Shown piece by piece: positions 17,974 to 25,640 of a DNA stretch of 64,000 nt (the first letter of the stretch is position 1; each line of letters opens with the position of its first letter). Both the position numbers and the translations under genes were made by a program. The notes under the pieces are model-generated. The model ran no database searches, was not told where the DNA came from, and saw only the letters and a program-made list of their open reading frames with translations. Origin of the DNA: Paenibacillus sp. FJAT-29882 (lineage in GTDB: Bacteria > Bacillota > Bacilli > Bacillales > DSM-1321); the NCBI RefSeq assembly GCF_001510645.1, contig NZ_LMVB01000001.1:248001-312000 (forward strand). The letters are read 5' to 3'.

Positions 17974-19194
17974 ATGAGTATCCAAAAAAATACAAATTCG
18001 TTAAAGGCAGCTGAAATAGTAGAGCAAGCAGTTGGAATATATGAAGAAGCTGTGAGATTAAGAAGAAAAATCCATGAAAATCCTGAGCTTGGATTTGAAG
18101 AGTATCAAACGGCTGAAATGATCGCGACTTATTTACAAGAGCTCGGAATTGAAGTGACAAGAGGAGTCGCTAAGACAGGTGTTGTTGGAATTCTACGTGG
18201 AGTGAATGAAGGACCGATACTTGCTTTGCGAGCGGATATTGATGCTTTACCTATTCAAGAGAAAACAGATGTAAGCTACAAATCAAAAAAATCAGGGATT
18301 ATGCATGCTTGCGGACATGATATGCATACCGCAATGTTACTTTCTGCCGCTAATATTTTATCTCAAAATAAGCAACATATTTCGGGTACAATCAAATTTA
18401 TTTTTCAACCTGCTGAAGAGATGAAGGGCGGAGGAATCATGATGGTTGATGAAGGGGTATTAAGTAATCCTCCCGTTGACCATGCTTTTGCATTTCATGT
18501 TTGGCCTGAGTTACCAACTGGAAAATATGGATTTAGAAACGGTGCGATTATGGCAAGTATGGATACTTTTGATGTTGTTTTAAAAGGTAAACAAGGTCAT
18601 GGGGCAGCACCTCATCAAGGAGTAGATGCAATTGTAGGTGCAGCTCATGTTGTAACTGCTCTACAAACAATTGTTAGTCGGGAAACAGATCCAGTAGATT
18701 CGGTCGTTATTACAATCGGAACAATTGAAGCGGGGGATGGCTATAATATCATTCCTGAAAAAGCTAGTTTTAAAGGAACTGTACGAACACTTAATGAAAA
18801 CACTCGTAAGGAAGTAGCGGAAAGTATTCAACGAATTATTGAAGGAGTGGCTTCTGCTCTTAAATTAGAAGTTGAAATAAACTATAACTTTACAGTTGGG
18901 TATCCTGTTACTATGAATGATCCAAAATTTAATGAACATACTTGTGCTATTGCTACTGATTTATTTGGAGAACATTCAGTGCAGTGGCTGAGTAAACCAA
19001 GTATGGCCAGTGAAGATTTTGCTTTCTATTTAGAGAAAGTCCCTGGCACATTTGTCTTCCTGGGCGTAGGAGAAAATTCAGAGAATCCTATGAAGTTGCA
19101 TAGTGACGTATTTTTACCAGATGAAAAGGCGATGATCCAAGGAATTTCCCTTATCGTTGGACTAGCAATAAATACTACTGAAAAAATTCAATAA
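17974..19194 (+). CDS. M20-family amidohydrolase (aminoacylase/carboxypeptidase-like)
   Basis: A 406-residue metal-dependent hydrolase. HACGHDMHT (H111, H115) and the PAEE motif (about 147-149) give the di-metal site, FHVWPELP follows at about 174, and KGKQGHGAAPHQGVDA opens the dimerisation lid. This is the M20D plan of N-acyl-amino-acid hydrolases, which release a free amino acid from an acylated or amide-bound form. It is followed by a DUF3100 and a DUF340-like membrane protein, so the likely scheme is uptake or export of its substrate or product through them. Confidence 0.88.
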   Translation: MSIQKNTNSLKAAEIVEQAVGIYEEAVRLRRKIHENPELGFEEYQTAEMIATYLQELGIEVTRGVAKTGVVGILRGVNEGPILALRADIDALPIQEKTDVSYKSKKSGIMHACGHDMHTAMLLSAANILSQNKQHISGTIKFIFQPAEEMKGGGIMMVDEGVLSNPPVDHAFAFHVWPELPTGKYGFRNGAIMASMDTFDVVLKGKQGHGAAPHQGVDAIVGAAHVVTALQTIVSRETDPVDSVVITIGTIEAGDGYNIIPEKASFKGTVRTLNENTRKEVAESIQRIIEGVASALKLEVEINYNFTVGYPVTMNDPKFNEHTCAIATDLFGEHSVQWLSKPSMASEDFAFYLEKVPGTFVFLGVGENSENPMKLHSDVFLPDEKAMIQGISLIVGLAINTTEKIQ

Positions 19195-19261
19195 GATAAA
19201 AAAACATCTATGAAAATGTTGTAAAAGGTTAAAGTTCTAAACATTCAATCACCAAATGAAG

Positions 19262-19305
19262 GTGGCGGTGCTGAGCAGATTTTGAAAAAGTACCGCCCTT
19301 TTTGC
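19262..19305 (+). terminator. Terminator-like hairpin within the amidohydrolase operon
   Basis: GGCGGTG pairs with TACCGCC followed by CTTTTTG. It lies between the amidohydrolase and the transporter genes and may reduce readthrough into them. Confidence 0.55.
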
Positions 19306-19366
19306 ACCGGAAATAATCATCGTTTTTTTCTGAGTTAGCACAATTTACAGAAATGGAGTGAAAAAA

Positions 19367-20185
19367 ATGCAAGAAAATTCTTTACGTAATTGGAAAATTC
19401 ATTTATTTGTTTTGATATTAGTATGTTTGACAGAATTTATCGGCGTAAAAACGTTTAACATAGGAATTGGAGCAATTGCGTTATTTCCAATGTTGTATGC
19501 ATTAATTATCGGAGCAATTATTAGTTTACCGTCTTTAAAAATTTTAAAACTGAAAGAAATGAATATAGCCGCCAATATTTTAGGGATTTCATTCATGCTT
19601 TTTGTAGCCAAATTAGGCATGTTAATGGGACCATCATTACCAAAGATATTTGAGGCGGGACTTTCTTTAGGATTACAAGAAGTAGGACATTTTGCAGGGA
19701 CAATCTTATTGGGGCTACCAATTGCTTTACTACTTGGGATGAAAAGAGAAGCAGTCGGTGCCACTTTTTCAATTGATCGAGAACCTAATTTAGCCATTAT
19801 TGCTGAAAAATACGGCTCTGATTCACCAGAAGGACGGGGAGCACTAGGAGTATATGTTTGTGGTACTTTATTTGGGGCTTTATATCTGTCAGTGTTAGCG
19901 AGTTTTATGGCCCAAACTGGTTGGTTTCACCCTATTTCACTAGCCATGGGTGCTGGTGTCGGTTCAGGGAGTATGATGGCTGCTATGTCTGGTGCATTAG
20001 CCGTTATATTCCCGGAATCGGCAAAGGATATCGCCATTTTTGCTGGTGCCGCTAACTTAATTACAACCATTTTAGGGACGTATATTTGTGTATTCTTTTC
20101 TCTGCCTTTTACAAACTATTTATACAAAAAACTTGAACCTATTTTGGGGAGAAAATCAAAACAAGATCAAATGAAAAATATTTGA
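19367..20185 (+). CDS. DUF3100 membrane protein, probable transporter subunit
   Basis: About 272 residues with eight or so helices. Gly-rich segments LGLPIALLLGMKREAVGATF (about 126-145) and AMGAGVGSGSMMAAMSGA (about 197-214) look like helical hairpins of a secondary carrier. It matches the DUF3100 family, whose genes usually sit beside M20 amidohydrolases and are presumed to move their substrate. The start is ATG 19367, with GGAG ten bases ahead; the GTG at 19358 overlaps that site. The next gene follows after 28 bases. Confidence 0.78.
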   Translation: MQENSLRNWKIHLFVLILVCLTEFIGVKTFNIGIGAIALFPMLYALIIGAIISLPSLKILKLKEMNIAANILGISFMLFVAKLGMLMGPSLPKIFEAGLSLGLQEVGHFAGTILLGLPIALLLGMKREAVGATFSIDREPNLAIIAEKYGSDSPEGRGALGVYVCGTLFGALYLSVLASFMAQTGWFHPISLAMGAGVGSGSMMAAMSGALAVIFPESAKDIAIFAGAANLITTILGTYICVFFSLPFTNYLYKKLEPILGRKSKQDQMKNI

Positions 20186-20213
20186 GTGTAGGACATAAAA
20201 GAGGAGATTTTAT

Positions 20214-20657
20214 ATGAAAGATAAAATATTGACTTTTGTAATGATTGGAATAATAGCCCTTATGGGAAATTGGATTGGATACAATGTATCTCCTATTGAT
20301 GCATTACCAGGTATGATGATTATTGTTGCGGTTACGATATTAGGGTTCTTTTTCGCTAAAATATTCCCCATTAAATTACCAACCGTTATTTGGGTGTCTA
20401 TGTTAGCATTATTGATTACAACTCCCATTTTCCCTGGAAACGAATCAATCGTTAAAGTAACAGAACAAGTGAATTTTATGGCCTTAGCAACACCTATTTT
20501 GGCGTATGCTGGCCTTTCTTTCGGGAAAGATTTGAAAGAGTTTAAAAAATTAGGATGGCGTATTGTTGTCATCTCACTAGTTGTATATACAGGGACGTTT
20601 TTATTATCTACTCTAGTAGCCGAAATTGGTTTTAGATTAACTGGTAAATTTCATTAA
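20214..20657 (+). CDS. Small membrane partner of the DUF3100 protein (DUF340-like)
   Basis: A 147-residue protein of four to five helices (MIGIIALMGNWIGYNV; LPGMMIIVAVTILGFFF; PTVIWVSMLALLITTPIF; a final LVVYTGTFLLSTLVAEIGF). Size and position directly after DUF3100 suggest the second half of a two-part transporter, comparable to split LysO/DUF340-type exporters. AGAGGAG lies eight bases before the ATG. No catalytic motif is seen. The strong bidirectional terminator at 20723 ends the operon. Confidence 0.65.
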   Translation: MKDKILTFVMIGIIALMGNWIGYNVSPIDALPGMMIIVAVTILGFFFAKIFPIKLPTVIWVSMLALLITTPIFPGNESIVKVTEQVNFMALATPILAYAGLSFGKDLKEFKKLGWRIVVISLVVYTGTFLLSTLVAEIGFRLTGKFH

Positions 20658-20722
20658 TTTTTCGAGATCGTGTAACAAGTGGATTTTGTAGGGGAAATGT
20701 AACGCCTAATAATTCAGGTTAT

Positions 20723-20764
20723 GAAAAAGCGAGTGAAATGCATGACTATTTCACTCGCTTTTTC
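20723..20764. terminator. Bidirectional terminator
   Basis: Perfect 16-base arms (AAAAAGCGAGTGAAAT / ATTTCACTCGCTTTTT) around an eight-base loop serve the converging operons on both sides. Confidence 0.9.
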
Positions 20765-20773
20765 TGTAGTTAA

Positions 20774-21448
20774 TTATGGCTGCTCTTCAATCAAAGGTTT
20801 TACTTGAAATTCTTGTTCAACGTGGTTCGTCATTAAGTCATACACTTTAGATTCCAATTCTTCAACATCATCTTCTTCAAGATTGCCATGTGGTTGAGGA
20901 TGGAACCATTGAATTTCTTCATTATGGAAAATGCCTTGATAATTATCTCCTTCATGATTCAGTTCAAATTGATGACGCTCATGAACTTGATCTTCAAACA
21001 AAGGTTTCACTTTAAAATCTTGATATACATGGTTTGTCATTAAGTCATGTACTTTGGCTTCCAAATCAAGCAGGTCATTTTTTTCAAGTTGTTGTTTAGG
21101 TTGAGGATGTAACCATTGAATTTCTTCATTGTGGAAAATCCCTTGATAGTTAACGCCTTCAAAATTAAGTGCAAACTGATGACGTTCAGAAACTTGTTTT
21201 TCAAACATTGGGTTTACGGTGAAGTCCTGATCCGTGTGGCTTGTTATCAAGTCATACACTCTGGATTCCAAATCGGAAATGGCGACTTCTTCTAGCTTAG
21301 TACTCGGTTTGGGATGAAACCATTGAATGTCTCCATCATGGAAAATCCCTTGATACGTATCTCCTGCAAAATTAAAGGTAAACTGCTGGCGTTCATGAAC
21401 TTGATCCTCAAACAATGATTTTACTTTAAAATCTTGAATCATTATCAA
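20774..21448 (-). CDS. DUF5342 (YheE-like) protein with three tandem domains
   Basis: A 224-residue soluble protein built from three 69-residue repeats (6-74, 75-143, 144-212) plus the first 12 residues of a fourth (213-224). Each has the pattern VxPLFE.QVHERHQF, YQGIFHNEEIQWFHPQP and LESKVYDLMTNH. The single unit matches B. subtilis YheE (DUF5342), which is about 70 residues. Repeats 2 and 3 are the most alike, which points to recent internal duplication. The function is unknown. GGAGG precedes the start; it forms a single-gene unit with a shared terminator. Confidence 0.75.
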   Translation of the reverse strand: MIMIQDFKVKSLFEDQVHERQQFTFNFAGDTYQGIFHDGDIQWFHPKPSTKLEEVAISDLESRVYDLITSHTDQDFTVNPMFEKQVSERHQFALNFEGVNYQGIFHNEEIQWLHPQPKQQLEKNDLLDLEAKVHDLMTNHVYQDFKVKPLFEDQVHERHQFELNHEGDNYQGIFHNEEIQWFHPQPHGNLEEDDVEELESKVYDLMTNHVEQEFQVKPLIEEQP

Positions 21449-21553
21449 AACCTCCTGTGATAGTTGCTTTTACTATTTTTCCCTAAATGTTTTTAAATTA
21501 GTCGATATCTGTTTTGCTACATGCATGAAATAGGAATGAAAGCTTAAAATTAC

Positions 21554-21883
21554 TTACTCAGCATCATGGTTAGTACAAACTTTCCTACATTGATCAATTT
21601 TTAAAATTTTTCCGGTGGATGCATCAATATCCATATCATATTCTGTATCTTGCTTTTCAATAGAAATCTCGTATTTAATAATTCCATGATCGAAAATGGT
21701 GTGAGTGTTCGTTACTAGACCACCTTTCGATGTGTCTAAGGCAATCATCTTTGCTGATAATTCATTGATCGTTTGTACTTGTGCATTTGTTGGTTTCGTT
21801 ATTGGTTGGTTATCAATTATTGTATAAGCTCCTAGACCAACTGCGATTAAGGAACCTTTTATTAGTATTTTCATTGGGTTCAT
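21554..21883 (-). CDS. PepSY-domain exported or anchored protein
   Basis: 109 residues: an N-terminal hydrophobic segment (ILIKGSLIAVGLGAYTII) acts as signal or anchor, and the C-terminal half has the PepSY pattern (KYEISIEKQDTEYDMDIDASTGKIL). PepSY modules are small extracellular domains linked to protease inhibition and metal handling. Unusually, it ends in a short cysteine pair (CRKVC), possibly metal- or disulfide-related. No operon partner. Confidence 0.75.
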   Translation of the reverse strand: MNPMKILIKGSLIAVGLGAYTIIDNQPITKPTNAQVQTINELSAKMIALDTSKGGLVTNTHTIFDHGIIKYEISIEKQDTEYDMDIDASTGKILKIDQCRKVCTNHDAE

Positions 21884-22010
21884 TCTTGATAACCGCCTTG
21901 TTTTGTTGATATTTGTATCATACCCAAATGAGTTTAAAGAAAAAGAAGAAGAACCTTAAAATTTCCTTAGAAAAGTAAAAGAATATAAAAAGTTTATTTA
22001 GATGGGGTAT

Positions 22011-22083
22011 TAGCGACAGTAGAACGGGATTAACAATCAGTGGGGGATGAGGAAAACCCCCACTGATTGAAGTTTTACTTTAT
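22011..22083. mobile_element. IS200/IS605-like element, copy 3 (right-end fragment)
   Basis: It retains the last 73 bases of the family, from TAGCGACA through the perfect right hairpin (AATCAGTGGGGG / CCCCCACTGATT) to TTTTACTTTAT. The left end is missing. It abuts the truncated GNAT gene at exactly the element's 3' edge. Confidence 0.65.
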
Positions 22084-22302
22084 TTATTGCCTGAATATCA
22101 AGGGAAAGGAATAGGTAAAGCTATGTAAAAAGAGGGCATAAAAAACTTAGAAGGTGTCAAAGTCGTCTTTATCAACGTAGAAAAAGAGAATAAAATTGGC
22201 ACAACCCTTTACAAGGCTAAAGGGTTTGAAGTTGTCTCAGAATTTGATGATGACTTTGATGGTCATCTATTAAAAACAGTTAGAATGGTCTTAAACGTGT
22301 AA
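22084..22302 (+). pseudogene. Truncated GNAT acetyltransferase gene
   Basis: The frame begins immediately after the IS-like right end with LLPEYQGKGIGKAM, the acetyl-CoA-binding motif A of GNAT enzymes. It then hits TAA at 22126 and continues to KENKIGTTLYKAKGFEVVSEFD, the usual motif B region, and a final TAA. The N-terminal half is absent. The insertion most likely removed the front of the gene, and one further stop has accumulated. Confidence 0.8.
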
Positions 22303-22320
22303 AGTCTGCTTAAAAGCGAG

Positions 22321-22352
22321 CTATAGGCTGTCAACTCTCAGGCAGCCTATAG
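22321..22352. terminator. Perfect hairpin after the GNAT remnant
   Basis: CTATAGGCTG and CAGCCTATAG form ten perfect base pairs around a 12-base loop; there is only a weak T-tract. Probably the old terminator of the broken gene. Confidence 0.5.
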
Positions 22353-22550
22353 TTATTGGCAACGTTTATATATTATACAATGTTGGTTTTCTACAATGAG
22401 GGCGTTCTGAAATCGACCCGTGTTTTCTCGTATTTGTCGCGTCGGGGTTTCGGTTGCATAGGTCATGACAAATAAGCTCCACTTTAATAGATGTTGTTTT
22501 CTTATCAAAGAGCATTCATGTTATAAATGTATACATCAAACAAGCTTCTT

Positions 22551-23105
22551 TTAAGCGGGATAGTAGATCGTCATGCTTAATCGTGTTAATGTTTCCCCTG
22601 AATTATGGTAGCTATGAGGTCTGTCAGCTTTGAACCTGATAGAATCACCACTACTTACTGTATATTCAATGTTATTGACATTGACAGTTAATTCTCCATC
22701 AAAGACGGTTAAAAATTCCTCCGTTCCCCCTCCATGCGAATCCGCACTTAGAAACCCACCTTTATCTATCTCGACTGCATAAACTTCGAAGCGTCTATCT
22801 TCTTGAAAGGGAAAATAGGAATAAATTCGATACTTCCCGTTATCTTCAGATAATGTTTGAACTTCATTTTTTACAATAACTTTTGTATCTGGTTGCGGAT
22901 TATTGATTAGAGATGTAAATGAGATCTTCAAACCATTTGCAATTTTCCAGATCGTTGTTATCGTCGGACTTGACTCGCCTCTTTCGATTTGACCAATCAT
23001 CGTTTTACTTACGCCAGTTAACTCTGCGACTTTCTCAAGGCTTAATTTTTTCTCTTCTCTCAAAGCTTTTAAGTTTTTTGCAATAATAAGATTTATTTCC
23101 TCCAT
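22551..23105 (-). CDS. XRE-family regulator with cupin sensor domain
   Basis: 184 residues. An N-terminal Xre HTH (SLEKVAELTGVSKTMIGQIERGESSPTI, about 22-49) is fused to a C-terminal cupin (HGGGTEEFLTVFDGELTV and the DRPHSYHN metal-site region). This HTH-cupin plan is common in repressors that sense small metabolites and control a neighbouring exporter. The ATG at 23105 has AGGAGG eight bases upstream; the in-frame GTG at 23114 overlaps it. It is divergent from the LysE-type exporter at 23217, its probable target. Confidence 0.87.
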   Translation of the reverse strand: MEEINLIIAKNLKALREEKKLSLEKVAELTGVSKTMIGQIERGESSPTITTIWKIANGLKISFTSLINNPQPDTKVIVKNEVQTLSEDNGKYRIYSYFPFQEDRRFEVYAVEIDKGGFLSADSHGGGTEEFLTVFDGELTVNVNNIEYTVSSGDSIRFKADRPHSYHNSGETLTRLSMTIYYPA

Positions 23106-23129
23106 GAAGTACACCTCCTATATTTACAA

Positions 23130-23196
23130 TATAACGACTATAACGTACAATAAAAAGTAAGTCTTTATAAGGTCCGTTTCAGTCATTATAACATAC
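23130..23196. promoter_or_regulatory. Candidate operators between the XRE-cupin and LysE genes
   Basis: The word TATAACG/TATAACAT occurs three times (23130, 23139, 23187) in the 111-base divergent region. This suggests binding sites for the XRE-cupin protein; it is inferred from repetition only. Confidence 0.35.
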
Positions 23197-23216
23197 GTTT
23201 AGAAGGGGGCAAGATT

Positions 23217-23801
23217 ATGCCATTATTATCATTTTTGCTTTATGTTTTTATTTCGAGTTTTACACCAGGTCCTAATAATATTATGGCGATGTTATTTGCT
23301 AATAAATCCGGGTTTAAAAAGACACTTAGGTTTTGTTTAGGAGTTGGTACAGGTTTCTTCGTTATTATGTTATTGAGTAGTTATTTTAATCTTTTGCTTA
23401 AAAACTTCATACCGAAAATCGAATTTGCGATGACGATTCTAGCCGCCGTTTATATGGTCTATCTGGCTATAAAAATTGTAATGAGTAAAAATCATGATAA
23501 CGACAATGAAGACGATGAGCATAACCGTTTTTTCTCAGGTATGGTTTTACAATTCGTAAACCCGAAAGGTATTTTATACGGTATAACGGTCATATCAACT
23601 TTTATTCTTCCTTATCACAGTTCTAATTTCAGCTTACTAGCTTTTTCAATATTCCTGGCTTTTGTTGGTTTTCTTAGTACGATGTGTTGGAGTATGTTCG
23701 GTTCCTTATTTCAAATGTTCCTAACTAAGTATAGAAGTCAGTTTAATCTGGTAATGGCTTTGTTATTGGTTTATAGTGCAGTCTCTATCCTTGTTGAATA
23801 A
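23217..23801 (+). CDS. LysE-family exporter
   Basis: 194 residues, six helices, with the family opening SSFTPGPNNIMAM (residues 14-26) and the conserved QFVNPKGILYG (about 111) before the last three helices. Likely exports an amino acid or derivative. AGAAGGGGG precedes the ATG. It is divergent from the HTH-cupin repressor. Confidence 0.87.
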   Translation: MPLLSFLLYVFISSFTPGPNNIMAMLFANKSGFKKTLRFCLGVGTGFFVIMLLSSYFNLLLKNFIPKIEFAMTILAAVYMVYLAIKIVMSKNHDNDNEDDEHNRFFSGMVLQFVNPKGILYGITVISTFILPYHSSNFSLLAFSIFLAFVGFLSTMCWSMFGSLFQMFLTKYRSQFNLVMALLLVYSAVSILVE

Positions 23802-23863
23802 TAAAGGGGATTTATAAGGAGTTTTAACGACCAAGGGGTTGCTAGCGCAGCTCTTTTTTTTAT

Positions 23864-23984
23864 CCCGCATTAACGGAAAGTCAAGACCCCCACCTCAAGG
23901 CTTAGAGGAATCGAAGAAGCGTAGGTGGGGGATAACAATCGGTGGAGGATGAAGAAACCCCCACTGATTGAAGTTTCACTTTAT
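23864..23984. mobile_element. IS200/IS605-like element, copy 2 (internally deleted)
   Basis: It joins the family's left end (CCCGCATTAACGG, left hairpin CCCCCACCT / AGGTGGGGG) straight to its right end (hairpin and GTTTCACTTTAT), with the roughly 190-base middle missing. TTTAT directly precedes it, as with copy 1. This size suggests a mobile minimal derivative, provided a Y1 transposase exists elsewhere. Confidence 0.65.
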
Positions 23985-24131
23985 TGAACGATTATCGATT
24001 ATTTATCTTCTTTAATTCATGTAAATGGCCTGAAATCGTGAATGATGAAAAAGAGATTGTAGGTCGTGTTTGGAAATATATAGTATAATTAAGGTAGAGA
24101 GAAAGTATTGGTAAAGGGGAAAGGACTTGTG

Positions 24132-24683
24132 ATGTATAAAGATGGGAATTTAATGATCAGACCAATTAAAGAAGAAGATTTATATTCTCTTTGGGAAATC
24201 GAATACAAAGAGGAGTCACCTGAATGGAAGAAATGGGATGCACCTTATTTCGAACATAAGGCTCTTTCGTATCACGATTTCATAAATGACAAAGCAAAAC
24301 TTATTGAGCAGGAACATTATTGGGGAATAGAAGTGGAAGGGAAAATGATCGGTACAGTTAGTTATTATTGGGAACATCAACCTTCAAATTGGCTTGAAAT
24401 GGGAATAGGTATTTATCATCCTCATTATTGGAGTGGAGGGTTTGGGACAAGAGCGCTCAAGCTATGGATTACCCATTTGTTTACCACTTTGCCATTAGTA
24501 CGAGTAGGGTTTACAACTTGGTCAGGAAATTATAGGATGATCAAAGTTGGCGAAAAACTGGGGCTGACAATGGAAGCAAGACTTAGAAAATGCCGGTACT
24601 ATAATGGAGAATATTATGATTCGATCAGGATGGGCCTTTTACGAGAAGAGTGGGAAGCAAATCCTGTATACACGGGTAACTAG
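24132..24683 (+). CDS. GNAT acetyltransferase, RimJ/RimL-like
   Basis: A 183-residue GNAT of the RimJ/RimL class. It begins with the strand MIRPIKEEDLYSLWE and carries motif A HYWSGGFGTRALKLWI (about 106-121) and motif B with KVGEKLGLTMEARLRKCRYYNG near the C-terminus. The class N-acetylates proteins or small amines. The start is ATG 24132 with AAAGG seven bases upstream; an upstream TTG frame (24108) is unlikely. Confidence 0.83.
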   Translation: MYKDGNLMIRPIKEEDLYSLWEIEYKEESPEWKKWDAPYFEHKALSYHDFINDKAKLIEQEHYWGIEVEGKMIGTVSYYWEHQPSNWLEMGIGIYHPHYWSGGFGTRALKLWITHLFTTLPLVRVGFTTWSGNYRMIKVGEKLGLTMEARLRKCRYYNGEYYDSIRMGLLREEWEANPVYTGN

Positions 24684-24765
24684 GCTTTTTATGGCACCCA
24701 TTTTTTCCTGATATAATGAAAAGTTACAAAAAAATAGTTTTAAAAAATATAAAGGGAAGGAAAGA

Positions 24766-24951
24766 ATGAAAAAACATTCGGTGTGGGGAAAACTATTATT
24801 TGGGGCAGGGTATTTATTTTTTATGTTTGGCATTGCGCCTATAACCGGTGTATTAAAATACTCTGCATTAACGCCAAGCCAAGCAACAGCAATATTCTAT
24901 ATCGGAATCGGAGTAGTGATGATTTTATCAGCTAATTTTCTGAAAAAATAA
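24766..24951 (+). CDS. Small two-helix membrane protein
   Basis: 61 residues with two hydrophobic helices (LLFGAGYLFFMFGIAPITGV and IFYIGIGVVMILSANFL) joined by a polar loop and closed by a Lys-Lys tail. AAGGGAAGG precedes the ATG. It is not recognised beyond being a typical small membrane protein. Confidence 0.55.
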   Translation: MKKHSVWGKLLFGAGYLFFMFGIAPITGVLKYSALTPSQATAIFYIGIGVVMILSANFLKK

Positions 24952-25091
24952 GAGTGCTTGATATGGGGTGTTAAGGCATGAAGACCTCACTAGACAATGA
25001 ATGATTAACATAAATAGCGAATCTAGCTTCCTTACCTGTAGAAATAGAAAAGAAGTATTGGGAATCTGTAATTTTGAGGAGATGCTTACAT

Positions 25092-25463
25092 ATGGAAAGT
25101 GGTTCTGTGCTAAAAGAGTTGTTATACGATTTAGAAGTACAATTACTAACACCAGAAATTCGTCAATCTAAAATAGAACTTGAGAAGTTATTGGCAGATG
25201 ATTTTATTGAGTTTACAAGCTCTGGTAAGAAGAAAAATAAACAGGATTGTCTCGATGGTCTTGCCACACCACTGATGTATGTATTGAACTTTGAGATCAA
25301 ACTATTATCGTCAGATTCAGTGTTAACCATGTATGATTTGAAAGATGAAACGAGAATGAAAGAAAGTTTAAGGAGCTCGGTATGGAGACAGATAGATGGT
25401 AGATGGCAGATGGTAGATGGTTTTTCATCAAGGTACGATAAAAAGTTCGGAATGATAAATTAG
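25092..25463 (+). CDS. DUF4440 / NTF2-like protein
   Basis: About 123 residues of the SnoaL/NTF2-like cone fold. The helix LLTPEIRQSKIELEKLLADDFIEFTSSG and the closing strand SSVWRQIDGRWQMVDGF are typical of DUF4440 proteins, which are often ligand-binding or of unknown enzyme activity. The ATG at 25092 is chosen over TTG 25074, which overlaps the GAGGAG site. A GATGGTAGATGG micro-repeat lies inside the gene near 25395. Confidence 0.75.
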   Translation: MESGSVLKELLYDLEVQLLTPEIRQSKIELEKLLADDFIEFTSSGKKKNKQDCLDGLATPLMYVLNFEIKLLSSDSVLTMYDLKDETRMKESLRSSVWRQIDGRWQMVDGFSSRYDKKFGMIN

Positions 25464-25537
25464 GTAATCGTGTATACAATTTCTCAAAATACATATGAAT
25501 ATAAACAAAAATAAGAGATTGCCCCATAAAGAAAGGA

Positions 25538-25612
25538 TCAGCCCCCACATTTACTACATCATTCACTTGATACAATAAATAATGTTTAGCGTGTGAAATC
25601 AGATCCTTTTTT
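25538..25612. terminator. Candidate long-loop terminator
   Basis: AAAGGATC and GATCCTTTTTT are complementary across a long loop between the DUF4440 and MFS genes, with T-tracts on the plus strand. Weak. Confidence 0.35.
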
Positions 25613-25640
25613 GGTACAACCACTTATATGTTTGTTTTAA

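Noticed and set aside
25463..25623. Minus-strand frame (KKDLISHAKHYLLYQVNDVV...) between the DUF4440 and MFS genes
   Set aside because: It looks partly protein-like, but it overlaps the terminator-like pairing, runs on antisense into the DUF4440 gene and has no clear ribosome binding site.
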